From Methanobacteriota archaeon (lineage in GTDB: Archaea > Thermoplasmatota > Poseidoniia > MGIII > CG-Epi1), in NCBI GenBank assembly GCA_014240255.1, contig JAAZXG010000009.1, forward strand, positions 1 to 39,388: a stretch of DNA of 39,388 nucleotides. The letters run 5' to 3'. Numbering within the stretch: the first letter of the stretch is position 1; each line of letters opens with the position of its first letter. Under the pieces are notes generated by a model. It ran no database searches and had not been told where the DNA came from. It was given only the letters and a program-made list of their open reading frames with translations. Positions 1-6,949 of this stretch are shown in pieces. Made by a program: the position numbers and the translations under genes.

Positions 1-328
1 CAAGGCCTACAGCATAATAATGTTCATCATCAAATTCCATCATACCTGCATCTTCTCTAGCAATAACTTTCTTAGTTGATTCTAATCCAAAAACAGTTTC
101 TTCTAAAACTGGTTTTGAAGACTTATAGCAACAGTGTTCAGACCAGGCTTGATCAATAGCTTGTAATTCAATATCTGTTGGTTTTCTTCCTTGATTTTGG
201 AAAAATTCTTTTACTTTTAATATCTCGTCAGGTAAAAGACCAAGTCCTAGTTCATCAACTATTTTACCTAAGTCACCGTCTAGGTTAACATAATATACAT
301 TGTTAGTTTTTGGCACTAATTCAAGCAT
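1..328 (-). CDS. purL: Phosphoribosylformylglycinamidine synthase large subunit, N-terminal part (cut by window edge)
   Basis: This is the first 109 codons of PurL, the glutamine-dependent amidotransferase subunit that converts FGAR to FGAM in purine synthesis. I translated it by hand from the reverse strand: it starts MLELVPKTNN and contains the family hallmark AIDQAWSEHCCYKSSKP about 70 residues in, followed by the VIAREDAGM segment. The ATG at 328 overlaps the purS stop by one base (TAATG), so the two are translationally coupled in the order purS-purL. The rest of the gene lies before position 1. The small-subunit (PurS/PurL/PurQ) architecture is the one usual in archaea and Gram-positive bacteria, and the separate purS gene next door supports it. 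Confidence 0.93.
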   Translation of the reverse strand, partial: MLELVPKTNNVYYVNLDGDLGKIVDELGLGLLPDEILKVKEFFQNQGRKPTDIELQAIDQAWSEHCCYKSSKPVLEETVFGLESTKKVIAREDAGMMEFDDEHYYAVGL

Positions 329-573
329 TAATCTGCCACCGAAATAGTATATTTATGAACTACAGGATTTGCCAATAATTGCTGGCACATTTTCTCAGCT
401 ATTTCAAGTGCAGCTTCTTTTTCTTTATCAATAATGATACGATAACATTTTGCAGATTCGACCTTATCTATATTATCAAATCCCAAAAGGTGAAGTGCTT
501 TTTGTACATTAGCACCTTCAGGATCTGCCATTCCCGTTTTTAGACCAACTCTTATTTCTATTTTCGTAACCAT
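328..573 (-). CDS. purS: Phosphoribosylformylglycinamidine synthase subunit PurS
   Basis: This 81-residue protein has the length of PurS, the small structural subunit that bridges PurL and PurQ in the FGAM synthase complex. Visible family features are an N-terminal beta strand (KIEIRVGLK), the DPEGANVQKALHLLGFDN segment (usually DPxGxxxxxaLxxLGf), and VESAKCYRIII, a version of the V-x-x-x-R-x-G-K strand. The ATG at 573 is preceded by a 53-bp spacer after pgpA on the same strand, and the gene ends in a one-base overlap with purL. Identification rests on motif, length and neighbour, which agree. Confidence 0.93.
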   Translation of the reverse strand: MVTKIEIRVGLKTGMADPEGANVQKALHLLGFDNIDKVESAKCYRIIIDKEKEAALEIAEKMCQQLLANPVVHKYTISVAD

Positions 574-626
574 AAAACTCTAAACTAACAGTTTGAGAGC
601 GGAATAAAAATTAAACGGCAGTTTTT

Positions 627-1115
627 TTAAAGGAAATTAAATTGTAAACATAGTAAAATAAAAATTAAAGTTTGAAGTCCAGCAACAACATCATCTAGCA
701 GAATTCCATGTCCTCCCTCAATCTTTTCTAAATCCTTTGCAGGCCATATTTTCAAAACATCAAATACTCTGAAGGCTACGAATGAGACAATCCAGATTTG
801 TTGCGTAATTTCATGATTGAGAATTATTAGAAGACTTATTGGGATTAAATAACCAATAACTTCATCAAGTACATAAATTCCCGGATCTTTCCCATATTTT
901 TCTTCACACCATGGAGCGACTTGTAATCCAACATAATACATAATTAAACACATACAAACTAAGAGCAGCCCTACGTAATACTCTATATTTTGAACAATTA
1001 AATATGCTAATATAAGAGAGCCCAAAGTTCCAAAAGTTCCAGGAGCAACTGGTGATCTTCCTAAAAAGAAGAATGAAACAATACTTTCATTGATTAAATT
1101 TTTAGATTTACTCAT
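627..1115 (-). CDS. pgpA: Phosphatidylglycerophosphatase A family protein (archaeal lipid phosphatase)
   Basis: This 162-residue membrane protein matches the PgpA family, which dephosphorylates phosphatidylglycerophosphate. In an archaeon the probable substrate is archaetidylglycerophosphate or archaetidylinositol phosphate. Diagnostic segments are GRSPVAPGTFGTLGSL near residue 20, DPGIYVLDEVIGYLIP near residue 95, and EGGHGILLDDVVAGL near residue 135, which hold the conserved acidic residues. About four hydrophobic segments are visible. Its start overlaps the last 8 bases of the upstream CDP-alcohol phosphotransferase gene, so head-group transferase and phosphatase are made from one message. 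Which phosphate ester is removed is inferred from that pairing. Confidence 0.88.
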   Translation of the reverse strand: MSKSKNLINESIVSFFFLGRSPVAPGTFGTLGSLILAYLIVQNIEYYVGLLLVCMCLIMYYVGLQVAPWCEEKYGKDPGIYVLDEVIGYLIPISLLIILNHEITQQIWIVSFVAFRVFDVLKIWPAKDLEKIEGGHGILLDDVVAGLQTLIFILLCLQFNFL

Positions 1116-1731
1116 CCTTAGCTTCTCCCCAAAAATGCGACATTCTTTGAATCACAGTTAGATTACCCAATATGGCTAAGAACGCTACAACAAAAGTAAT
1201 AATTGTTTCGACGTCATTCATGATTTCTCCAATTAAAAGTCCAATTCCAAAAATAAATAATCTTTCAGGTCTTTCAATAATTCCAACTCCTTCTTGTGAA
1301 ATACCTAATCTTTCTGCAGCTGCACGCGCATAAGACGTTTGAAAAGCCCCAATCAAAGCAGCCATTGCCCACATTTCACCAGATATAAACTCAATTCCAT
1401 TTATTGGCTTCATCCATCCTCCTAATATCAGAGCCCCAAAAGCTAGACAATCAGCATATCTATCAAGAACTGCATCAAGATATCCTCCTCTTTTTGAAGA
1501 AGTTTTAGTAACTCTGGCAACTAGCCCATCCGCTCCATCAAATAGAGAAGCAAGAAGTCCAATAAGAAAAGCAAAATAGATGTCTTTACTATAAATAAAC
1601 CATGAGGCCCAAAAAGTTAGGAGAAGCCCCATAACAGTAATATGATTTGGTTTAATTCCCATTTTCCCTATAATTACAGCCACTGGTTTCAAAAGACGTT
1701 CGGCAGTATTTTTTAATGTTTTACTAAGCAT
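1108..1731 (-). CDS. CDP-alcohol phosphatidyltransferase, probably archaetidylinositol phosphate synthase
   Basis: This membrane enzyme transfers a phosphoalcohol onto CDP-archaeol. The complete CDP-alcohol phosphotransferase motif is present: D65, D68, G69, A72-R73, G82, D86 and D90, numbered from the ATG at 1731, within LFDGADGLVARV and RGGYLDAVLDRYAD. The sequence between the motif halves (TKTSSKRGG) and the following DRYAD resemble archaeal inositol-1-phosphate-using enzymes (AIP synthase), but archaetidylglycerophosphate synthase is an alternative. An in-frame TTG at 1776 would add 15 residues and leave only 14 bp to divergent purC. I prefer the ATG at 1731, because the protein then begins with the amphipathic helix usual for the family and a TATA-like CTAAAAG lies about 29 nt upstream. 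Its 3' end overlaps pgpA by 8 bp. Confidence 0.85.
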   Translation of the reverse strand: MLSKTLKNTAERLLKPVAVIIGKMGIKPNHITVMGLLLTFWASWFIYSKDIYFAFLIGLLASLFDGADGLVARVTKTSSKRGGYLDAVLDRYADCLAFGALILGGWMKPINGIEFISGEMWAMAALIGAFQTSYARAAAERLGISQEGVGIIERPERLFIFGIGLLIGEIMNDVETIITFVVAFLAILGNLTVIQRMSHFWGEAKDE

Positions 1732-1790
1732 ATAGCTAATACGGTATGGGAGTGGTTCTTTTAGTCCCTTGCGCAATGAGCTGATTATAC

Positions 1791-2753
1791 ATGGACCGCG
1801 ACTTGTTAAAACAGCAGTTGAAATATACTTTAGAAGGGACCGATTTTGATGATCAAGGGGAACTTTATAGAGGAAAAGTTAGAGATAATTACGTTAATGA
1901 AGATACCATAACAATGGTAACTACAGATCGAATATCAGCATTTGATAGAGTCCTAGGAACAGTTCCTTTCAAAGGACAGGCATTAGTTGAATTGGCTGAT
2001 TGGTGGTTTGGGGAGACTGCAGATATTGTTGCTAATCATGTAATGAGACGTCCTCATCCAAATGTATGGACTGTTCGAAGGTGTGATCCGATACAAGTTG
2101 AAATGGTTGTTAGAGGATATATTACAGGCGTCACATCAACGTCGGCTTGGACTGCTTATGAAAAGGGCGATCGTAATTTTTGCGGTAATGAATTACCAGA
2201 TGGAATGCGAAAGAATGAAAAATTACCTGAGCCAATTATAACTCCATCAACCAAAGCAGTTCAAGGCGAACATGATGAATCAGTAACGCCTTCTGAGTTG
2301 TATAAAAGAGGAGTAATTGATCCTGCTTTATTCAAAGAATTATCTCGTATTTCAATGCGATTATATGAAAGAGGAGTCTCTAGAGCGGCTGATAAAGGTT
2401 TAATTTTTGTAGATACTAAATATGAATTTGGTATTTCTAAAGGGAAAATAATGTTAATGGACGAAGTCAACACTCCAGATTCAAGCCGTTATTGGATGGC
2501 TGATGATTACGAAAAACGGTTTGAAAAAGGTGAAGAACCACGAAAATTAGATAAAGAATATGTAAGAACTTGGTTAGCCGAAAGAGGATTTACAGGAGAT
2601 GGAAAACCACCTAAATTAACAGATAAGCTAAGAGTCGAAGCTGCAGCTAGATACATGGAAGTAGTAGAGTCATTTACAGAAGAGCCAATGCAACTTGAAG
2701 TAGGTCCTGTTGATAAATCTATATATTCTATATTAAATCCATTTGCTTATTAG
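1791..2753 (+). CDS. purC: Phosphoribosylaminoimidazole-succinocarboxamide synthase (SAICAR synthetase)
   Basis: This enzyme joins aspartate to CAIR with ATP, the eighth step of IMP synthesis. The 320-residue protein belongs to the longer, yeast-like PurC class rather than the roughly 240-residue bacterial class. Visible signatures are YRGKVRDNY near residue 26 (the nucleotide-binding beta hairpin), TDRISAFDRVLG near 45, VEMVVRGYITG near 103, GLIFVDTKYEFG near 204 and MLMDEVNTPDSSRYW near 221. It is transcribed away from the pgpA-purS-purL strand, so purine genes flank the lipid genes on both sides. The ATG lies 60 bp from the preferred divergent start at 1731. No clear Shine-Dalgarno site is seen. 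Confidence 0.95.
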   Translation: MDRDLLKQQLKYTLEGTDFDDQGELYRGKVRDNYVNEDTITMVTTDRISAFDRVLGTVPFKGQALVELADWWFGETADIVANHVMRRPHPNVWTVRRCDPIQVEMVVRGYITGVTSTSAWTAYEKGDRNFCGNELPDGMRKNEKLPEPIITPSTKAVQGEHDESVTPSELYKRGVIDPALFKELSRISMRLYERGVSRAADKGLIFVDTKYEFGISKGKIMLMDEVNTPDSSRYWMADDYEKRFEKGEEPRKLDKEYVRTWLAERGFTGDGKPPKLTDKLRVEAAARYMEVVESFTEEPMQLEVGPVDKSIYSILNPFAY

Positions 2754-2833
2754 CTTCAATAGTCAACTTTATATCCGAACCTTAAAACTGACATTATCCC
2801 GAGGTATGAGAAACATACAATAATAAATTAAGG

Positions 2834-3724
2834 ATGGCTCAAAAAAAATCTAGAACTCAGGGAAAGCCAAAATCGGAAATTAAGTTAGCTGAAGAGCGTT
2901 TCCAAAATTGTGTAGGTAAGCGAAATACTCTCAACGAAGAGGCGCGAGCATTAAGAGATGAAAGGAATTCGTTGCACGGTCAACGTAATAAGGTCATGGA
3001 AGAAATTATGGCCCATCGTGATGAAATGAAAGCAAATACTACGATTAAGGTCAAACATCAAAATTTGCGCAATAGTGCTCAAGAAAAGGCCAAGCAACTA
3101 ATTGAACTTAAGCAACAAAAAAGGAAAGATAAAAAAGGTGGAAAATCACTAAAAGATACAGTTCAAGCTTTACATTCTGAAATTCTTAACTTAGAAAAGC
3201 GAAGAGAAACTACGGAGATGCCTATTTCCAAAGAAAGAGAAGTAATGGATAAGTTAGCTATTTTGAGAAGAAGTTTAGGTGATCAAGAAGAGGTATTATC
3301 CACTCAGGAACATATTAATGCAGAGGTATCTGAGCTAGATACGACTATAGATTCAGAATTTTCTAGAGCTGATGAAGAGCACAAGTCTGTCGTAAACATG
3401 GCTAGACAGAATAAGAAAATTTATAAGAAAGTTACTGTATTAATGAAGGAGGCTTCTCATCTTTCAACTGAATCGGATAAAAAACATAAGGAATTTATAG
3501 ATTGCAGGAAGAAAGCAGATAATCAACATGCTAAAGCGATGGAAATGCTTGAAACATTACGCACACATCGTAAAAGTGAAAGCGACGAACGCCAAGCTCG
3601 TTGGAAAGTTGTTAAGGATCACCGCCAAAATATAAAGAAAGAATTATACGATCCAAAGAAATTAGATAATGTGGCAGATGATGCACTTCAACAATTAATG
3701 TCTGGTGGCAAAATCACACTTTAA
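2834..3724 (+). CDS. Archaeal coiled-coil protein, COG1340-like
   Basis: This is a 296-residue, highly charged, almost entirely helical protein with heptad-like spacing from about residue 15 to 270 and no membrane segment or signal peptide. Length, the N-terminal pattern of short helices rich in RNxL and ERNSL, and a short C-terminal segment ending LMSGGKITL resemble the uncharacterised archaeal coiled-coil family COG1340. No enzymatic motif is visible. Its stop overlaps the start of the downstream nucleotidylyltransferase by one base (TAATG), so the two are co-translated. That pairing does not reveal its job. A TATA-like CTTTATATCC at 2767-2776 could drive it with a leader of about 37 nt. 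The family assignment is from memory of its pattern. Confidence 0.75.
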   Translation: MAQKKSRTQGKPKSEIKLAEERFQNCVGKRNTLNEEARALRDERNSLHGQRNKVMEEIMAHRDEMKANTTIKVKHQNLRNSAQEKAKQLIELKQQKRKDKKGGKSLKDTVQALHSEILNLEKRRETTEMPISKEREVMDKLAILRRSLGDQEEVLSTQEHINAEVSELDTTIDSEFSRADEEHKSVVNMARQNKKIYKKVTVLMKEASHLSTESDKKHKEFIDCRKKADNQHAKAMEMLETLRTHRKSESDERQARWKVVKDHRQNIKKELYDPKKLDNVADDALQQLMSGGKITL

Positions 3725-4452
3725 TGGATTCAATAGTATTAGCAGGTGGATTTGCCAAGAGAATGTGGCCTCTTACTAAGAATACTCCTAAACAGTTATT
3801 AGATTTAGCCGGCAAGCCAATGCTTACTCATGTTCTTAAGTCATTAGAAAATATAAGCCCACAAAGAGTAATTATATCGGTCAATAGTTTTTTTGCATCT
3901 AATTTTGAGAAATATATACAAACTTATGAAGGTCCATTGAACCTTGAATTATTTGTTGAATCTAGTAATAATGAAGAAGAAAAGCTAGGTGCACTTGGTG
4001 CGTTAAATTTACTTTTTTCAGAATTCTCAATTAAAGGTCCAGTTTTCATTGCAGGAGGTGACAATCTTTCTAATTTTGATTTAAATCAAATGATTAGAAA
4101 ATATCAAGAAACTAAAAAAGATGTTATTGGATTATATGATGTTGAAGATATTGAATTAGCGAAGCTCTATGGAATTGCAGAAACAAGTAACGAAAGCATC
4201 ATTGATTTTTATGAAAAACCCAATTCACCTAAATCAACATTAGCTGCAACAGCCTATTGGCTACTTTCAGCAAATGGAATTACTAATTTTTTAAATTATA
4301 TTAATTCTGGAGGCGATAGAGATGCCCTTGGTAATTTTTTAGCTTGGAATATTCAAAAAGACGATATCAAATCCGTTTCTTTTCGAGGTGTTTGGTATGA
4401 TATTGGAGATTTAGAATCATATAATGCTGCTCAAAAGTGGCTTTCGAATTAG
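3724..4452 (+). CDS. Sugar-phosphate nucleotidylyltransferase (RmlA/GlmU-N type)
   Basis: This 242-residue protein activates a sugar 1-phosphate with an NTP, giving an NDP-sugar for glycan or lipid head-group synthesis. The N-terminal nucleotide loop LAGGFAKRMWPLT (residues 6-18) followed by PKQLLDLAGKPML carries the G-G-x-x-x-R and P-K signatures. GGDNLSNFD near 114 corresponds to the metal-binding Asp segment, FYEKPNSP near 163 to the E-K-P motif, and VWYDIGDLESY near 224 to the usual W-x-D-x-G-T/D C-terminal motif. There is no left-handed beta-helix, so it is the short form. Substrate (glucose, mannose or another sugar) cannot be told. It precedes the archaeosortase operon by 38 bp, so a link to cell-surface decoration is plausible but inferred. 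Confidence 0.85.
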   Translation: MDSIVLAGGFAKRMWPLTKNTPKQLLDLAGKPMLTHVLKSLENISPQRVIISVNSFFASNFEKYIQTYEGPLNLELFVESSNNEEEKLGALGALNLLFSEFSIKGPVFIAGGDNLSNFDLNQMIRKYQETKKDVIGLYDVEDIELAKLYGIAETSNESIIDFYEKPNSPKSTLAATAYWLLSANGITNFLNYINSGGDRDALGNFLAWNIQKDDIKSVSFRGVWYDIGDLESYNAAQKWLSN

Positions 4453-4490
4453 ACAGAGGGCTTTTTTAGAACAACTTTGTCCGGACTATA

Positions 4491-6152
4491 ATGGCAACCG
4501 ATCTTTCACTACTCGGAGAAGTTTTTGTCATTAGTTCATTATTTTTATTAGCAATAGGTTACTATATTTCCGAAAGAGAACATGTCTTTCTTGGAAAGCG
4601 TTTTCCTACACAAATAGGAAACCAATTTAGCATATTGGGTTGGCTATGTTTAGGTTTTTTTTGGTGGATTCAAGTAGAATATTACATACTCATAAAGGAC
4701 CCTGTCAATGCATTAATTTGTGCTGCTGCTGTTCCTTTTTTCGGATATTTAGCTTACCATGAGTATTTGAGTATTATCTGGAAATCAACCTATGAACCTT
4801 TGCGATGGCTAGCGGCTATGACTGTGGTTGCAGGAGGCATTTACTTCTTTGTAGAAAGAGTACCTTTACTCGCAGGTTGGTTGATACATTTAGTAGCTGA
4901 ACAGTCAATATGGCTCCTTGATATTTTTGGTATTGAAAACACACTTGGTTCAATAGACTATGGTGAAGGATCTAGGATTTACCGTTCGGGTTCAGAACAT
5001 GAAGAAGTTAGAGTTTCTATTGAAGGTGATAGTTGGAAAGATCCTCTTGCGCCTTCTGTAAACATAGTTCTTGCTTGCACTGCTCTTCAAAGTATGATAA
5101 TTTTCGTTGGAGGTGTGATTTGTACAAAAGCACCTCTCCATCGTCGTTTTAATGCATTTTTAGTGACTGTGCCTCCAATTTATATTTTAAATTTAGTTCG
5201 CAATGCAGCCGTCATTTGGTTAACATATGAGCACGTATGGGGCGTTGACACTTTCTTTTGGGCTCATGCAGTTTATGCAAAGATTGGCAGTTTACTTGCC
5301 CTCGTAGTCCTTGCTATAGCTGTTTTTCATTTTCTTCCTGAAATGCAGGACTCAATATTGGGCGTTATCGATCTTCCTTTACGTGAAGCTCCTGAAGAGG
5401 CACCGACGCTCCCATTTGCAAAAGATATGCCAAATATTGTACTTTATATCATAGTATCTAGTTTAATTTTATTTCCATTTGGAGCCTCTTCAAATTCGAT
5501 TGGCGATCAAGGTATTGTTGTTGACTGGCCTCTTGAAGAGATGTATGTAATCTCTTTAGTTTTGATTATTTCATCCATATTTCTTCTTTGTTTCTATAGG
5601 GATCCTTATCGTGAAATCCAAGAAGGAATTGTTAGTCCTGCTGATGGTTTAGTTCAAAAAGTAATAACCAAACAAGGAATGATTCATATCTCTGTTTTTA
5701 TGGGTCTCCAGAACGTACATGTTAATCGTTCTCCTATCGATGGGAAAGTAATTTCACAGAGACATAAGGCAGGAGGGTATACTCCAGCTTTTTCGAAAGA
5801 TTCTGATAAAAATGAGAGATTAATTACTAAATTAGACACCGATCTTGGAATATTTAAAATTACTCAAATTGCAGGTTTCTTAGTTAGACGCATCGTTAGT
5901 TATATTGAACCCAGCCAGGTTATTGAAAGAGGCGAGCGCATAGGACTTATTCATTTTGGTTCACGGGTAGATTTATCATTTGAATCTTCAGGAATTAGAA
6001 TAAAAATTAAGGAAGGAGATCGTATTCTAGCAGGACAAACAATAGCTGAATTCACTCCAATGTCTTCTCTTTCAGTTGCTGAAAAATTAATGGAAGGCCC
6101 TAAAAGATTATTTTCAAAAATCCAAGCCTCCGCAATAGATAAGGGTGATTAA
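4491..6152 (+). CDS. Archaeosortase A-like transpeptidase fused to archaetidylserine decarboxylase domain
   Basis: This 553-residue protein joins two enzymes. Residues 1-290 form a polytopic archaeosortase/exosortase domain with about eight hydrophobic segments. The candidate catalytic Cys196 lies in VLACTALQSM, Arg237 in NLVRNAAVIW and His259 in FWAHAVYAK, the order expected for archaeosortase A. Two further membrane segments (about 314-332 and 350-368) lead into a PSD-type domain at 369-530: SPADG (382-386), LQNVHVNRSPIDG (406-418) and FGSRVDL, where Gly490-Ser491 is the expected self-cleavage site yielding the pyruvoyl cofactor. In haloarchaea ArtA, PssA and PssD are separate proteins acting in one anchoring pathway. 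Here sortase and decarboxylase are one chain and PssA follows after 2 bp. A box-A-like CTTTTTTAG 25 nt upstream suggests a leaderless start. Confidence 0.9.
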   Translation: MATDLSLLGEVFVISSLFLLAIGYYISEREHVFLGKRFPTQIGNQFSILGWLCLGFFWWIQVEYYILIKDPVNALICAAAVPFFGYLAYHEYLSIIWKSTYEPLRWLAAMTVVAGGIYFFVERVPLLAGWLIHLVAEQSIWLLDIFGIENTLGSIDYGEGSRIYRSGSEHEEVRVSIEGDSWKDPLAPSVNIVLACTALQSMIIFVGGVICTKAPLHRRFNAFLVTVPPIYILNLVRNAAVIWLTYEHVWGVDTFFWAHAVYAKIGSLLALVVLAIAVFHFLPEMQDSILGVIDLPLREAPEEAPTLPFAKDMPNIVLYIIVSSLILFPFGASSNSIGDQGIVVDWPLEEMYVISLVLIISSIFLLCFYRDPYREIQEGIVSPADGLVQKVITKQGMIHISVFMGLQNVHVNRSPIDGKVISQRHKAGGYTPAFSKDSDKNERLITKLDTDLGIFKITQIAGFLVRRIVSYIEPSQVIERGERIGLIHFGSRVDLSFESSGIRIKIKEGDRILAGQTIAEFTPMSSLSVAEKLMEGPKRLFSKIQASAIDKGD

Positions 6153-6154
6153 CA

Positions 6155-6949
6155 GTGACAACATTGAAACAAATTTTCAAGCCAGTTACTTTAATTTCTT
6201 ATGCAGATATAGCTACTTTCACAAGTGCTGCTTTAGGTTTTCTAGCAATTATGTACATAATTGATGGTACTGTTTCAAGTTATATTGTAGCGTTAATGTT
6301 ACTTCCAATTTCGGCTATAATTGATGGAATGGATGGTGCCTTAGCACGTAAATTTGGAACAAAGCATGATTATGGTAAATATCTAGATTCGATATCAGAT
6401 TCAATTTGTTTTGGTTTAGCTCCTTCTATTTTGATTTATTCATTATATTATGATATCAATAGAGGCCCAGCTATAGATATAATAGATAATGATCTTAATT
6501 TTAATTTTAGATATAATATAGAGAATATAGTTGCAATTTCAGCTTCATTAATGGTTCTTTTACTTAGTATTTTTCGATTAGCAAGATTCACACAAGGAAA
6601 TCAAGGCGATAACAAATATTTCCTTGGTTTACCTTCTCCGGGCTTATCTATGTTTATAGTTGTCATATCAATTAAGTATTCTTTAATTAATGATTTTAAT
6701 CATATCTTTGTTCCAATATCAATAGGTTTAGTTTCATTATTAACTATAACAACTATCCCTTATGCTAAAGCTCGTGCAGGCTTTAGAAATCCAATATTAT
6801 TCGGTATTTTGGTATTAATAATTACTATAATATTCCGCTTTTTTGAGAATGAGTTATGGGAATCAATATGGTATCTAGCTTTTGCACTCTACATGTCCTA
6901 TTTTGCATTGATACCATTAATGATATCTAATAATTATTTTGCTAAATAA
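6155..6949 (+). CDS. pssA: CDP-archaeol serine transferase (archaetidylserine synthase, PssA type)
   Basis: This enzyme makes archaetidylserine from CDP-archaeol and serine at the membrane; the product is the substrate of the decarboxylase domain encoded just upstream. The full motif is D57, D60, G61, A64-R65, G74, D78 and D82 within IIDGMDGALARKF and YGKYLDSISDSICFG. The FGLAPS continuation and the later RLARFTQGN and FLGLPSPG segments are typical of PssA rather than of PgsA or inositol-type enzymes. About seven hydrophobic helices are seen in 264 residues. The start is GTG at 6155, two bases after the preceding stop, so it is translationally coupled. Its stop TAA (6947-6949) abuts the stop of the convergent giant gene with no intervening base. 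Confidence 0.9.
   Translation: MTTLKQIFKPVTLISYADIATFTSAALGFLAIMYIIDGTVSSYIVALMLLPISAIIDGMDGALARKFGTKHDYGKYLDSISDSICFGLAPSILIYSLYYDINRGPAIDIIDNDLNFNFRYNIENIVAISASLMVLLLSIFRLARFTQGNQGDNKYFLGLPSPGLSMFIVVISIKYSLINDFNHIFVPISIGLVSLLTITTIPYAKARAGFRNPILFGILVLIITIIFRFFENELWESIWYLAFALYMSYFALIPLMISNNYFAK

Noticed and set aside
1732-1776. N-terminal extension of the CDP-alcohol transferase from a TTG
   Set aside because: The added 15 residues do not look like family sequence, the extension would nearly reach divergent purC, and the ATG at 1731 gives a normal N-terminus.
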